The translations under genes were made by a program, and so were the position numbers. A DNA stretch of 64,000 bases from Rhodospirillales bacterium URHD0017 (GTDB lineage Bacteria; Pseudomonadota; Alphaproteobacteria; Reyranellales; Reyranellaceae): positions 1 through 64,000 of the forward strand of contig FODP01000017.1 of the NCBI GenBank assembly GCA_900110395.1, in the 5' to 3' direction. The notes under the pieces were generated by a model. The model had not been told where the DNA came from. It ran no database searches and saw nothing but the letters and a program-made list of their open reading frames with translations. Below, piece after piece: positions 43,463 to 52,716 of this stretch (the first letter of the stretch is position 1; the number at the start of each line of letters is the position of its first letter).

Positions 43463-45080
43463 GTGACCAGTCCGGCGCACGCGAGGAAGGGATCGGTGGC
43501 CGCCGAGACAGGACACGGCTGGGCCTTTGCCGGCTGGCGCTTCGCGCCCGATCATGGCGGGCTGAGCGCGCCTGACGGGCGAACCGTCGAGCTGACGCGT
43601 CAGGAGATGCGCCTGCTCACCATCTTCCTGCGCGCGCCCGGGCGGACGCTCAGCCGCGACTTCCTTTTGGAGTCCCTGGAGGAGACTGGCCGGGACTCCT
43701 ACGATCGCGCAATCGACACTCTGGTGAGCCGGTTGCGCCAGAAACTGGGGGATGATGAGCGGCGGCCGCATTTCATCGTCACCCCGGCACGGCCTCGGTT
43801 ACAGTTTCTCGTCACCCGTCGGCAAGCTGCCGGACAGCGGCGGAGCGCATGCCGACACGTACACCGAGGTCGAGCCACCGACGATCGCGGTCTGGCCGTT
43901 TCGCAATCTCAGCGGCGAACCCCAGCTCGATCATCTGGCAGCCGGCCTCACTGACGAGGTCATCGTGACGCTCGCCCGCTCGCAGAGCTTCACCGTCGTC
44001 GGCCGCAGCGCAGCCTATGCCTACGGCGCCGGCGAGGCGACCGACCTCGAGCGAGCGAAACGCGAACTCGCCGCGCGTTATCTGGTCGAAGGCAGCCTGC
44101 GCAAACGCGGCGACACCATGCGCGTTACCGTTCGCCTGGCCGAGCACGAGAGCGGCCGCCATCTTTGGGCGGAGAACTTCGACCGTCCCCTGCAACAGCT
44201 GCTCGACGTGCCGGAGGACGTGACCGACAGCATAATCACGACCCTGCAGCCGCGCCTGAACCGCGCCGAGGCGGCGCGTGCGCGATCGACGCCGCGCGAG
44301 CAGCTCGACGCCTGGTCGCTCTACGTGCGCGGCACGATTGCCTTCTATTCGATGCGGCGCAGCGGCCTGCAGGAGGCGGCAGAACTCGCCCGCGCGGCCA
44401 TTGCCAGGGCGCCGGACTATGCGCGCGCCCACAGCCTCCTGTCGGTCTCCGTCCGTGCCCTTGCCGCCAACGGCGGCGAAGGCGATGCGGCCGTGCTCAA
44501 TGCCCAGGCGCTGGCCGCCGCCCGCCGCGCGGTCGAGCTCGACCCCGACAGCACCATCGCACTGGCCGCACTCGGCTCGGCATTGGCCTTCACCGGCCAG
44601 GCACGCGACGCCGTCCCCTATCTCGAGCGTGCCACCGAGATCGACCCGACCCATTGTCCCACGGTAGCCGTGCTGGCTTTGGCGCTGGTCTATCGCGGCC
44701 GGCCGGACGAAGCAGCAATCTGCGCGGAGCGGGCCGTCGGGCTCAGCCGCAACGACCCCGTCGGCGGCTACATCAGCCTGTTCGCCTTGGCGCATGCCGA
44801 ACTGCTGCGCGACCACGACGATGCAGCGGAAACGGCGATCCGTCGCGCCATCTCACTCAATCCGGCCTATGTCTGGAGTCGGGTGCTACTCGCCAACCTG
44901 CTCGGCCTGCAAGGCGACAAGACGGGAGCGCTGGCGGCGTTCGTCGACGCGACACAGACCTTCGGCAGCGCGAAGAGGCTCGTCGAGGTGTATCGGACGC
45001 TGCATCTGCCGCGCTTCGAGCGAAGCGCTGATGCCGACAGGATGGCCGCGGGCCTGAAGGCCATCGGCGTCGAGATCTGA
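43463..45080 (+). pseudogene. CadC-like winged-helix/TPR regulator, frameshifted
   Basis: An N-terminal OmpR-type winged helix (VELTRQEMRLLTIFLRAPGRTLSRDFLLE, IDTLVSRLRQKLGDDERRPHFIVT) should run into the usual R-x-G-L-G-Y-S-F wing. That wing is found one frame over. The break is in a CCCC run at 43782-43785, where one base too many is present. The second part holds the FlgO/TolB-like PPTIAVWPFRNLSGEPQLDHLAAGLTDEVIVTLARSQSFTVVGR segment and TPR repeats to the C-terminus. Restored length is about 538 residues, typical for adenylate-cyclase-like TPR regulators. GTG 43463 follows AGGAGG. Confidence 0.75.
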
Positions 45081-45123
45081 GCAGGCTTCCCCGGCCCTTG
45101 TCCGTTTGGCTATAGAAGAGGCG

Positions 45124-45510
45124 ATGAACCGTCGGACCTTCGTCATCGCCGGATTGGTCGGCAGCTCTCTGCAATTCCCGGCGCGGGCCGCGCCCGCCCT
45201 CCAGGTGATCTATGTCGGCGGCTGGGACTGCCAGCCGTGCACGGCATGGAAGGCCAAGTACAAGGCGGGCTGGCTCGCCTCGCCGGAGTACAAGCAGGTC
45301 ACCTGGATCGAGGTCGAGGCGCCCAGGCTCAAGGAAGCCTACCAGGAGCGCTTCTGGCCCGGCGACCTCAAGCCGATCCTCGACCAGCTGCCGCGCAAGA
45401 GCGGCACACCGCGCTTCCTGATCGTCAGGGACGACAAGGTCATCGCCAACGAGTTCGGCGGCAACCGATGGCCGAAGATCCTCGCCGAGCTCGGCAGGCA
45501 GCTGGCATAG
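45124..45510 (+). CDS. Exported thioredoxin-like protein with CxxC
   Basis: A 128-residue protein with a signal (MNRRTFVIAGLVGSSLQFPARAA; the RR may permit Tat export) and a thioredoxin-like fold. VIYVGGWDCQPCTAWKAKY holds the Cys pair, SGTPRFLIVRDDKVI carries the cis-Pro. It likely acts in periplasmic thiol exchange. It starts 43 bases after the regulator. Confidence 0.82.
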   Translation: MNRRTFVIAGLVGSSLQFPARAAPALQVIYVGGWDCQPCTAWKAKYKAGWLASPEYKQVTWIEVEAPRLKEAYQERFWPGDLKPILDQLPRKSGTPRFLIVRDDKVIANEFGGNRWPKILAELGRQLA

Positions 45511-45608
45511 CCGCCCGTTTCGTCCATCGACTTCGGACGCATTCTCTGTAGCCGGTCAGGCGCCCGGTTGGTACGAGACAGCATCAACCGTACCGGGGAA
45601 ACACCGCG

Positions 45609-47159
45609 ATGACCTGGCAACCCGAAATGGACGAGCTGCGCCGCCGTCAGGAGATGACCAGGCGCATGGGCGGCGCCGACAAGGTCAAGCGCCAGCACGA
45701 CGGTGGCCGGCTCACCGTGCGCGAGCGCATCGACCGGCTGGTCGACCAGGGTTCGTTCCGCGAGATCGGCAGCATTGCCGGCAAGGCCGAGTATGACGGC
45801 AAGAACGACCTGGTCGACCTGATGCCGGCCAATGCCGTGATGGGGCGCGGCAAGATCGATGGCCGGCATGTCGCGGTGACCGGCGACGACTTCACCGTGC
45901 GCGGCGGCTCGGCCGACGCCACCATCAAGGAAAAGGACATCTTCATCGAGCGCTACGCCAACCAGTACCGCGTGCCGCTAATCCGCATGATCGAGGGTTC
46001 GGGCGGCGGCGGCTCGGTGAAGACCATCGAGACCACCGGACGCGCCAACGTCCCGGGCGTGCGCGGCTGGGAGTGGGTGGTGCAGAACATGGGCGTGGTG
46101 CCGACGGTCGGGCTGGGCCTGGGTTCGGTCGCCGGTCTCGGCGCGGCGCGGCTGGCGGCCACGCACTACTCGGTGATGGTGAAGGAAGTGTCGGCGATGT
46201 TCGTCGCCGGCCCGCCGGTGGTGAACCGGCTCAGCCCCAAGCAGTATGACAAGCAGGAGCTCGGCGGCTGGGAGATCCAGCTGCGCGCCGGCGCGATCGA
46301 CGAGGCGGTCGACAGCGAGGACGAGGCGTTCGCCGCCACCCGCCGCTTCCTTTCCTACCTGCCCTCTTCCGTCTACGAGGCGCCGCCGCGCGGGCCGGTG
46401 ACCGACGATCCGGGGCGCCGCGAGGAGCAGCTGTTCGAGGCGATCCCGCGCGACATCCGCAAGGTCTATCGCATCCGGCCGATCATCGAGAAGATCGTCG
46501 ACAAGGGCTCCTTCTTCGAGATGGGCAGGCTCTACGGCCGCTCGGTGGTGACGGGCTTCGCCCGCATCGACGGCTGGCCGGTCGCGGTGATGGCCTCCGA
46601 CCCGATGTTCTATGGCGGCGGCTGGACGGCCGACGCCTGCCAGAAGGTGGCGCGCTTCGTCGACATGGCCGAAACCTTCCATCTGCCGGCGGTCTACTTC
46701 TGCGACTGCCCCGGGTTCCTGATCGGGCTCGAGGCCGAGAAGAGCGGCGTCATCCGGCAAGGCGTGCGCGCCATGTCGGCGATGTTCCAGACCACGATCC
46801 CGTGGTGCACCTTCATCATCCGCAGCGCCTTCGGCGTGGCGGGTGCCGCCCACCAGAACGGCGCGCGCCTCAACTGGCGCTATGCCTGGCCGTCGGGCCG
46901 CTGGGGCTCGCTGCCGCTGGAGGGCGGCATCGAGGCGGCCTATCGCGCCGACATCGCCGCCGCCGCCGATCCCAAGGCCAAGATGGCCGAGATCGAAGAC
47001 CGCCTGAACAAGCTGCGCTCACCTTTTCGAAGCGCCGAGACCTTCTGGATCGAGGAAATCATCGACCCCCGCGATACCCGGAAGATCCTGTGCGAGTTCG
47101 TCGAGATGGCGGCGCCGGTGCGCGGCAGCGGGCCGAGCCGCCACTGGATGCGGCCTTAA
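45609..47159 (+). CDS. Acyl-CoA carboxylase, carboxyltransferase subunit
   Basis: A 516-residue protein of the propionyl/methylcrotonyl-type carboxyltransferase family: GGADKVKRQHDGGRLTVRERIDRLVDQGSF, RMIEGSGGGGSV, VPTVGLGLGSVAGLGAARLA, FCDCPGFLIGLEAEKSGVIRQGVR and AFGVAGAAHQNG. It moves carboxyl from biotin to an acyl-CoA. No biotin carboxylase or carrier gene is nearby, so its partner and substrate are unknown. Confidence 0.9.
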   Translation: MTWQPEMDELRRRQEMTRRMGGADKVKRQHDGGRLTVRERIDRLVDQGSFREIGSIAGKAEYDGKNDLVDLMPANAVMGRGKIDGRHVAVTGDDFTVRGGSADATIKEKDIFIERYANQYRVPLIRMIEGSGGGGSVKTIETTGRANVPGVRGWEWVVQNMGVVPTVGLGLGSVAGLGAARLAATHYSVMVKEVSAMFVAGPPVVNRLSPKQYDKQELGGWEIQLRAGAIDEAVDSEDEAFAATRRFLSYLPSSVYEAPPRGPVTDDPGRREEQLFEAIPRDIRKVYRIRPIIEKIVDKGSFFEMGRLYGRSVVTGFARIDGWPVAVMASDPMFYGGGWTADACQKVARFVDMAETFHLPAVYFCDCPGFLIGLEAEKSGVIRQGVRAMSAMFQTTIPWCTFIIRSAFGVAGAAHQNGARLNWRYAWPSGRWGSLPLEGGIEAAYRADIAAAADPKAKMAEIEDRLNKLRSPFRSAETFWIEEIIDPRDTRKILCEFVEMAAPVRGSGPSRHWMRP

Positions 47160-47168
47160 CCATTGATG

Positions 47169-47268
47169 CTCCTCTCCCCTTGGGGGAGAGGTTGGGTGAG
47201 GGGGTGATGCAGGAGGCACCTTCGCGTTGCACCCCCTCACCTAGCCTCTCCCCCAAGGGGGAGAGGAA
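47169..47268. repeat. CTCTCCCC-type palindromic repeat, copy 2
   Basis: Two facing hairpins (CCTCTCCCC/GGGGAGAGG with AGGTTGGGTGAGGGGG, then CCCCCTCACCTAGCCTCTCCCCC/GGGGGAGAGG). It fills the gap between two convergent genes, starting ten bases after one stop codon and ending nine bases before the other. Confidence 0.87.
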
Positions 47269-47277
47269 CGTGATTCC

Positions 47278-48642
47278 TTACTTCCCCCAGCCATACCCCG
47301 GCAGATGCGGCAGCGTCCCGCAGGCCGGATCGAACGGCGGGTTGCTGAGGTAGTCCTTGTCGGCCAGCACGTAGGCGCGGCCGGGCGTGCGGCTGATGAG
47401 GGCGCTCATCGCCGGCAGCGACCAGTCCTGGGCGAAGAGCTTGTCGGGCCATTCGAGCAGCGGCAGCTCGCGCGCGCGGATGGCGCCTTCGCGGCCGTCG
47501 ACCAGGGTGCGCATGCGCGTGAGGTAGTCCGACCACAGACCGGTCAGCACCACGTCGGGCACGGCGGCGGCGAGCAGCAACGCCGTCATGGTCAGCACCA
47601 GGCGCCGCGATACCACGGGCAGGCGCAGGATGGTGAAGACCTCGGGCGGCCGGTGCTGCCAGGCGACGTGCAGCCACATGCAGCCCAGCAGCACCGCCAG
47701 CACCACGCCCGCCGCCTGTCGCGCGAGATAGTGCGCCGGCGGATAGAGGATGGAGTGCTCGTAGACCAGGCGGTACCAGGGCGAAAGCACGAGGGCGGTG
47801 GCGGCGATGGCGATGACCAGCGGCGGCCCGCTGCTCCGCAGCCACGACGGCCGCAGCAGGGCGATCGTCGCCGAGAGCGCGAGCGCGATCAGCGGGATGA
47901 CGAACTGCTGGTTCTGCCAGAAGTCGAACGTCATCGCCCGCACCTTGAGGAAGTGCGGATGATGCCAATAGTCGATGATGGCGACGAGCGCGACGAAGGT
48001 CGCTGCGACGAACGCCACCGCGGCGACGACCATCAGGCCCCTCACCCACGGGTCGTCATCCTTGCGCATCGACCAGACAATGGCGGCAGCGACGAGCGGG
48101 CCCAAATAGACCATCGTCTCGTACGAGCGCACGCACAACAGGCCGAGCAGGCAAAGCAGCACGGCGTCGCTGAGCCGCCTTGGTCCCGGCGTCAGCGTCA
48201 CCGCCATGGCGACGACCACGGCGGCGTAGGTGATGTTGTATTCGCCGATGATGAAGAAGTTGGTCGGCAGATAGACCGCGGCGATCACGGCGATGACGAT
48301 GCCGAGCAGCACCGCGTCGCCCTTCACGCGCGCCAGGGCGAAGTGATAGAGGGCGGTCGGCAGGCCGAACAGCGCCGCCGAATAGACCATCGCCAGCAGC
48401 CTCGTATCGCGCACGCCGAGCTCGCTCAGCAGCAGGAGCGGAAGCTGCGTCACCCAGTCGACGTGGGCGCGGGCGGTGTAAAAGTCGTGGACCTGTCCGA
48501 GGTCGAGGATGTTCGCCATGAACGGCGAGCCGTCCCAGAACAGGCCGCGGCAGGCGATCGCGGCATTGATCGCCAGCGCCCACAGCAGCAGGACCACGCT
48601 CCGATAGGCAGCCGGCGGCGGCGCGGTCGGCACGTCAGTCAC
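47278..48642 (-). CDS. Polytopic membrane protein, paralogue 1 of a pair
   Basis: A 454-residue protein with about ten to eleven membrane helices, starting at GTG 48642. It shares ordered motifs with the next gene: NFFIIGEYNITYA, VRSYETMVYLGPL, FWQNQQF, YLARQAAGVVLAVLL and WSDYLTRMR. A final soluble tail holds PGYGWGK. The topology recalls GT-C-type glycosyltransferases or polysaccharide-related permeases, but no diagnostic motif is present. It overlaps the downstream end of its paralogue by eight bases. Confidence 0.75.
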   Translation of the reverse strand: MTDVPTAPPPAAYRSVVLLLWALAINAAIACRGLFWDGSPFMANILDLGQVHDFYTARAHVDWVTQLPLLLLSELGVRDTRLLAMVYSAALFGLPTALYHFALARVKGDAVLLGIVIAVIAAVYLPTNFFIIGEYNITYAAVVVAMAVTLTPGPRRLSDAVLLCLLGLLCVRSYETMVYLGPLVAAAIVWSMRKDDDPWVRGLMVVAAVAFVAATFVALVAIIDYWHHPHFLKVRAMTFDFWQNQQFVIPLIALALSATIALLRPSWLRSSGPPLVIAIAATALVLSPWYRLVYEHSILYPPAHYLARQAAGVVLAVLLGCMWLHVAWQHRPPEVFTILRLPVVSRRLVLTMTALLLAAAVPDVVLTGLWSDYLTRMRTLVDGREGAIRARELPLLEWPDKLFAQDWSLPAMSALISRTPGRAYVLADKDYLSNPPFDPACGTLPHLPGYGWGK

Positions 48643-49984
48643 GCCAGGTATACTTGCCGAGCGGATAGGGGGCCGTCGGCGGGAAGGGTTGCCAGGATTT
48701 GAAATCCCTGGGCGGCGCGATGATGCCGTCGCCGCGCTTGGCTCGCAGCGCCAGGCTCTGGCTGGGCAGGATCCAGGCCTCGACCAGCAGATCGTAGGGA
48801 TGGCGCGACAGCCGTGACTCCTCGAAGGCGATCACGCCGTCCTTGTCCAGCACCTCGGCGCGCACGACGTCGAGATACGACGACCAGGTCCTGGTCAGGT
48901 AGATGTCGGACGGCAGGATCGCCAACACGACCACGACGGCGAAGGTAAGGAACCGGCGGGCCGCCTCGGGCGTGCGCAGCACGGCAAAGACCGCGACCTT
49001 GTCGCGCAGCAGGGAGCCGTAGAGCCAGATGAACAGGACGATGGTGACGATGACCATGCCGGCAGCCTGCCGCGCCACGTACTGCGACTTAGCGAGCGGC
49101 CGGACGAGCGTGTCGCTGAGCGCCATCAGGGGCGACAGTGCGAGGATCACCAAGAGGATGCCCGCCCAGCGATAAGGCTTGTTGCTCAAGAGGTCGCGCG
49201 GCCGGGCGAGGCCCCAGACGACGACGACCAGCGCGGCGGCCATCGCCAGGTCAAACTGCAGGTTCTGCCAGAAGTTGGTCGCGGTCAGGATCGTCTCGTC
49301 GAGGTGCTCCGCCGACCACGGCTTCACCAGGGAGCGGATGGCGACGGCCATGCCGCCGATGAAGCCGACGATGGAGACGAGGTAGAGCGTCGTGGCCGCC
49401 CACGGGCGCGACGGCATGCGCCACAGCGTGTGCAGCACCATCAGCGACAGCAGCGGCCCGAGATAGATCATCGACTCGTAGGTCCGCGCGGCGAGCAGGC
49501 TGATCACCGCGAGAAACAGGCCGTCGAGCAGGGTGAGCCGCTCGGCCGTCACCAGCCGGACCGCGACCACGATGGCGATGGCAAAGGCGGTGTTGTATTC
49601 GCCGACGATGAAGAAGGACGTGGTCATGAACACCAGGCCGATGGCGCCGATCACGGCGGCGAGTAGCACCGGGTCGTCCTTCACGCGGACCAGGGCAAGC
49701 GTGTAGAGCGCGGTCGGCAGCGCGAACAGGCCGATCGACAGCAGGCGTGCAAGCAGGTGCAGGTCGGTGATGCCGAGGAAGATGGCGGTCATGATCGGCG
49801 CCTGGCCGACGACCATGGCGTAGAGGCGCGGGGCGTAAAAGTCGAAGAACCACTCTCGCCGGGCGATCTGGACGAGGAAGGCGGAGCCGTCGACGAAAAG
49901 GCCGCGGCTCTCCCAGCTATGCCACAGGGCCAGCCCCCAGATCAGGCCAAGCGTCGTGCGGTAAGCGACTGTTGTTGTTGGCAT
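48635..49984 (-). CDS. Polytopic membrane protein, paralogue 2 of a pair
   Basis: A 449-residue relative of the preceding protein: SFFIVGEYNTAFA, ARTYESMIYLGPL, FWQNLQF, YVARQAAGMVIVTIV and WSSYLDVVR. About ten to eleven membrane helices and a short soluble C-terminus (PYPLGKYTWRD). ATG 49984 is used; GTG 49990 would add two residues. A small-molecule methyltransferase gene is divergent 107 bases away, which suggests envelope glycan modification, not demonstrated. Confidence 0.75.
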   Translation of the reverse strand: MPTTTVAYRTTLGLIWGLALWHSWESRGLFVDGSAFLVQIARREWFFDFYAPRLYAMVVGQAPIMTAIFLGITDLHLLARLLSIGLFALPTALYTLALVRVKDDPVLLAAVIGAIGLVFMTTSFFIVGEYNTAFAIAIVVAVRLVTAERLTLLDGLFLAVISLLAARTYESMIYLGPLLSLMVLHTLWRMPSRPWAATTLYLVSIVGFIGGMAVAIRSLVKPWSAEHLDETILTATNFWQNLQFDLAMAAALVVVVWGLARPRDLLSNKPYRWAGILLVILALSPLMALSDTLVRPLAKSQYVARQAAGMVIVTIVLFIWLYGSLLRDKVAVFAVLRTPEAARRFLTFAVVVVLAILPSDIYLTRTWSSYLDVVRAEVLDKDGVIAFEESRLSRHPYDLLVEAWILPSQSLALRAKRGDGIIAPPRDFKSWQPFPPTAPYPLGKYTWRD

Positions 49985-50091
49985 TTGCACGCATTCGGCG
50001 TCTACCCGAGGCCCGCCGCCTGTGCAAGCGCTCCCGGCTTGCAGCGTCGAAAGAGCGCTGTTAGCAAGGCCCGCGAATGCAAGGATCAGAG

Positions 50092-50901
50092 ATGCTCAGT
50101 TGGGAAAAGATCGACGCCATTCCGGGCTGGTTCATGTTCCAGTCCTACTGCGTCTGGCGCGCCCTGCTCGACCAGCAGGCCCGGATCACCGGCGACCTGT
50201 TCGAGATCGGCGTGTGGCGCGGCCGCTCGGCGTCGGTGCTCGCCTCCTATCGCAAGGGTGGCGAGAAGCTCTATTTGTGCGACCTCCGGCTCGACGAGGA
50301 GGCGGTGCATCGCGCCATCCGCTCGGTCGGCGTGGAGCCTGCCAACATCGTGCCGCTGTCGGGGCCGTCGGCCGACCTGCCCGCCAAGCTCGACCTGCAG
50401 GCCATGCACCAGACGGTGCGCTGGTTCCACATCGACGGCGAGCACACCGGCACCGCGGTCTATCGCGAGCTCGAGCTCGCCAACCGCATCGTCAACGCCG
50501 ACGGCATCGTGGTGATCGACGACTTCTTCTCGCCGCGCTACCCGGCCAACACGACCGAGGTGATCCGCTACCTCGAGAAGAACCCGTTCCATTTCCGCCT
50601 GCTCGCCGTCGGCTTCAACAAGGGCTATCTCTGCCGCCCCGAGAGCCTGCCGCGCTACATGGACTTCATGGCCTCGGGCATGAGCCGCACGCTCACGAGC
50701 TACGGCGCCAAGACGACGATCTTCAAGACCACCGGGCCGTGGGACACCGATGCCGTCGGCATCACCGACTTCGTCGACGACGCGGGCCCCATCGCCGGGC
50801 CGGACAACGAGCCGCAACGCTGGCACATGATGCGCACGCGGCATGTCTGGGGGCCGGTGCGGCACCTGCAGAACGGCTGGCGGATGTTGCGCGGGCGGTA
50901 G
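50092..50901 (+). CDS. TylF/class I methyltransferase (Methyltransf_24 type)
   Basis: A 269-residue protein: GDLFEIGVWRGRSASVLASY is the SAM-binding loop, VRWFHIDGEHTGTAVYRELELANRIV and DGIVVIDDFFSPRYP are typical of TylF-like and sugar O-methyltransferases. ATG 50092 is favoured by AAGGA seven bases upstream; ATG 50077 is in frame five residues earlier. It is probably linked to the divergent membrane pair. Confidence 0.85.
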   Translation: MLSWEKIDAIPGWFMFQSYCVWRALLDQQARITGDLFEIGVWRGRSASVLASYRKGGEKLYLCDLRLDEEAVHRAIRSVGVEPANIVPLSGPSADLPAKLDLQAMHQTVRWFHIDGEHTGTAVYRELELANRIVNADGIVVIDDFFSPRYPANTTEVIRYLEKNPFHFRLLAVGFNKGYLCRPESLPRYMDFMASGMSRTLTSYGAKTTIFKTTGPWDTDAVGITDFVDDAGPIAGPDNEPQRWHMMRTRHVWGPVRHLQNGWRMLRGR

Positions 50902-50930
50902 CTTCTTTGCTGCGAGCGCGCCACGCGACC

Positions 50931-51440
50931 TCACAGCTCAGGTGGCCAGCCCGATCGCTCGGCTCGACGCAAGGAGGACTTTACGATCAAGCGATGGAAA
51001 GGCGCGATTCCCGCGATATAGGCCCGCCCTCCCAAATGATTGAAGGTCACGACCGTTGTGGCGACAAGTCGGCGGCACAAAGCGGACTCTTCAACCAAAA
51101 CGGACAAACGGAAATCGAGATGGCGATCGTCCTCGCCAAGAATGATCTCATGACGACGCCGATCGTAGACCCGAAAGAAATCGATCCTGTCGGTCGCAAC
51201 GTCATCGCGCAACTCAGACGATGTCTTGAGACCAAACCCCGCAACCAAAGTGTCCCTTAGAGCTATTAGCCAGCCAACCCACCGCGGCTGACCCATCAGC
51301 ATATGGGCGGCGAGGCGCTCGGCGTCGCCCGTCGCATTGCTCGGCAGGTCGATCGCGAATGCGTCAGCGAAGCCGGCCTTGGCGTAGAGCGGCTTGAGCA
51401 CCGAACGTTGCGGCAGATCGACTCGAGCAACGCGCGCCAT
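50931..51440 (-). CDS. DUF2867 protein
   Basis: A 169-residue protein. GWLIALRDTLVAGFGLKT, then FFRVYDRRRHEIILGEDDRHLDFRLSVLV and VVTFNHLGGRAYIAGIAPFHRLIVKSSLRRA match DUF2867, a START-like small fold of unknown ligand. ATG 51440 gives the natural N-terminus (MARVARVDLPQRSVLKPLY). It is convergent with the methyltransferase gene. Confidence 0.88.
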   Translation of the reverse strand: MARVARVDLPQRSVLKPLYAKAGFADAFAIDLPSNATGDAERLAAHMLMGQPRWVGWLIALRDTLVAGFGLKTSSELRDDVATDRIDFFRVYDRRRHEIILGEDDRHLDFRLSVLVEESALCRRLVATTVVTFNHLGGRAYIAGIAPFHRLIVKSSLRRAERSGWPPEL

Positions 51441-51636
51441 AGATGTCCTGCCCGGACTGAATGGAAGCGAAGAGGTGATGGAGACCACTAGCACGAGCGG
51501 CGCTCTTCATAAAGCCGCGAGGCAACCGGGCATGCCCGCCCTTCGAGACGCGCCCTTCGGCACTTCTCGAGGTGAGGCCATTGGATCGTTCGGCTGAGCA
51601 TGACGCGCCACGGAGTGGCGCGCTCCCAGCACAGAA

Positions 51637-52635
51637 CTAAGCTGCCTTCGCGATCTTGAGCTGATCGTCGAGATCGTCGGCGATGAAATTGCGCACGACC
51701 TCGTCGAGGTCCTTGTCGGTCTCGAAGCCGAGCGAGCGGGCGCGCCTGGAATCGATGCCCTGGGGCCAGCCGTCGCAGATCTTCTGGATCGCGGAATCGT
51801 GCTGCCAGCTCACCTTGCCGACCTTGCGGTTGCCGGCGTGGCGACCGACCGCCTGCTCGAGCTGCTTGGCCGTGACGTTGATGCCGTTCAGCAGCAAGGT
51901 GCGACCGGGGCCGAAGGCGTCGGGCGGCAGGTCGTGCAGGCGCAGGAAGGCGTCGACCGTCTTGCGCGGGCTCAGCACCACCATGATGGTCTCGGGCGTC
52001 ACCGGGCAGACGACGTCGATGCCGGTCAGCGGCTCGCGCACCACCGAGGAGGCCCAGGTCGAGGCCGCCTTGTTGGGCAGGCCGGTGCGCACGCAGATCG
52101 TCGGCAGCCGCACCGAGGTGCCGCGCAAGAATCCCTTGCGGGTGTAGTCGCGGATCAGGAATTCGCCGATCGACTTCTGCGCGCCGTAGGAGGTCTGCGG
52201 CGTCAGCGCCGTGTCGTCGGTCACCGCCGGCGGCAGGTCGCCGCCGAACGCCGCCAACGAGCTGGTGAAGATGACGCGCGGGTTGGTGCCGAGCGCACGG
52301 CAGGCCTCCAGCACGTTGCGCGTGCCGTCGAGGTTGACGCGATAGCCGAGATCGAAATCCGCCTCGGCGCCGGCGCTGACCACGGCGGCGAAATGGAACA
52401 CCGTGGCGGCGGCCTGCACGATCGACTGCACGGTGGCGAAGTTGGCGATGTCGCCGGCCAGGGCCTTCACCCGGGGATCGTCGAGGCCGGGGCCGCTCGG
52501 CTTGCCGACGTCGAACAGCACGAGTTCGCTCACTCGCTCGGGGCTACCCGAGGGTCCGGCGATGCCATCCTGCAGCAGGCGCCGCGCCAGCTTCTTGCCC
52601 AGAAATCCCGCGCCGCCGGTGATCACCACCTTCAT
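51637..52635 (-). CDS. denD: NAD-dependent epimerase/dehydrogenase, DenD-like
   Basis: A 332-residue extended SDR: MKVVITGGAGFLGKKLARRLL (NAD site), VFHFAAVVSAGAEADFDLGYRVNLDGT, FTSSLAAFGG and the active-site TSYGAQKSIGEFLI (Y-x-x-x-K). GTSVRLPTICVRTGLPNKAASTWASSVVREPL is typical of D-erythronate dehydrogenase (DenD). It would oxidise D-erythronate at C2. The other den genes are not nearby. RBS GGGAACG precedes ATG 52635. Confidence 0.88.
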   Translation of the reverse strand: MKVVITGGAGFLGKKLARRLLQDGIAGPSGSPERVSELVLFDVGKPSGPGLDDPRVKALAGDIANFATVQSIVQAAATVFHFAAVVSAGAEADFDLGYRVNLDGTRNVLEACRALGTNPRVIFTSSLAAFGGDLPPAVTDDTALTPQTSYGAQKSIGEFLIRDYTRKGFLRGTSVRLPTICVRTGLPNKAASTWASSVVREPLTGIDVVCPVTPETIMVVLSPRKTVDAFLRLHDLPPDAFGPGRTLLLNGINVTAKQLEQAVGRHAGNRKVGKVSWQHDSAIQKICDGWPQGIDSRRARSLGFETDKDLDEVVRNFIADDLDDQLKIAKAA

Positions 52636-52716
52636 GTCGTTCCCGTCCCTTGGTCCAATGGTTCGCTGTGAACGAAAGTGTGCACAGATCGGCCTTCACA
52701 GTCTATGTTGCCGGCA

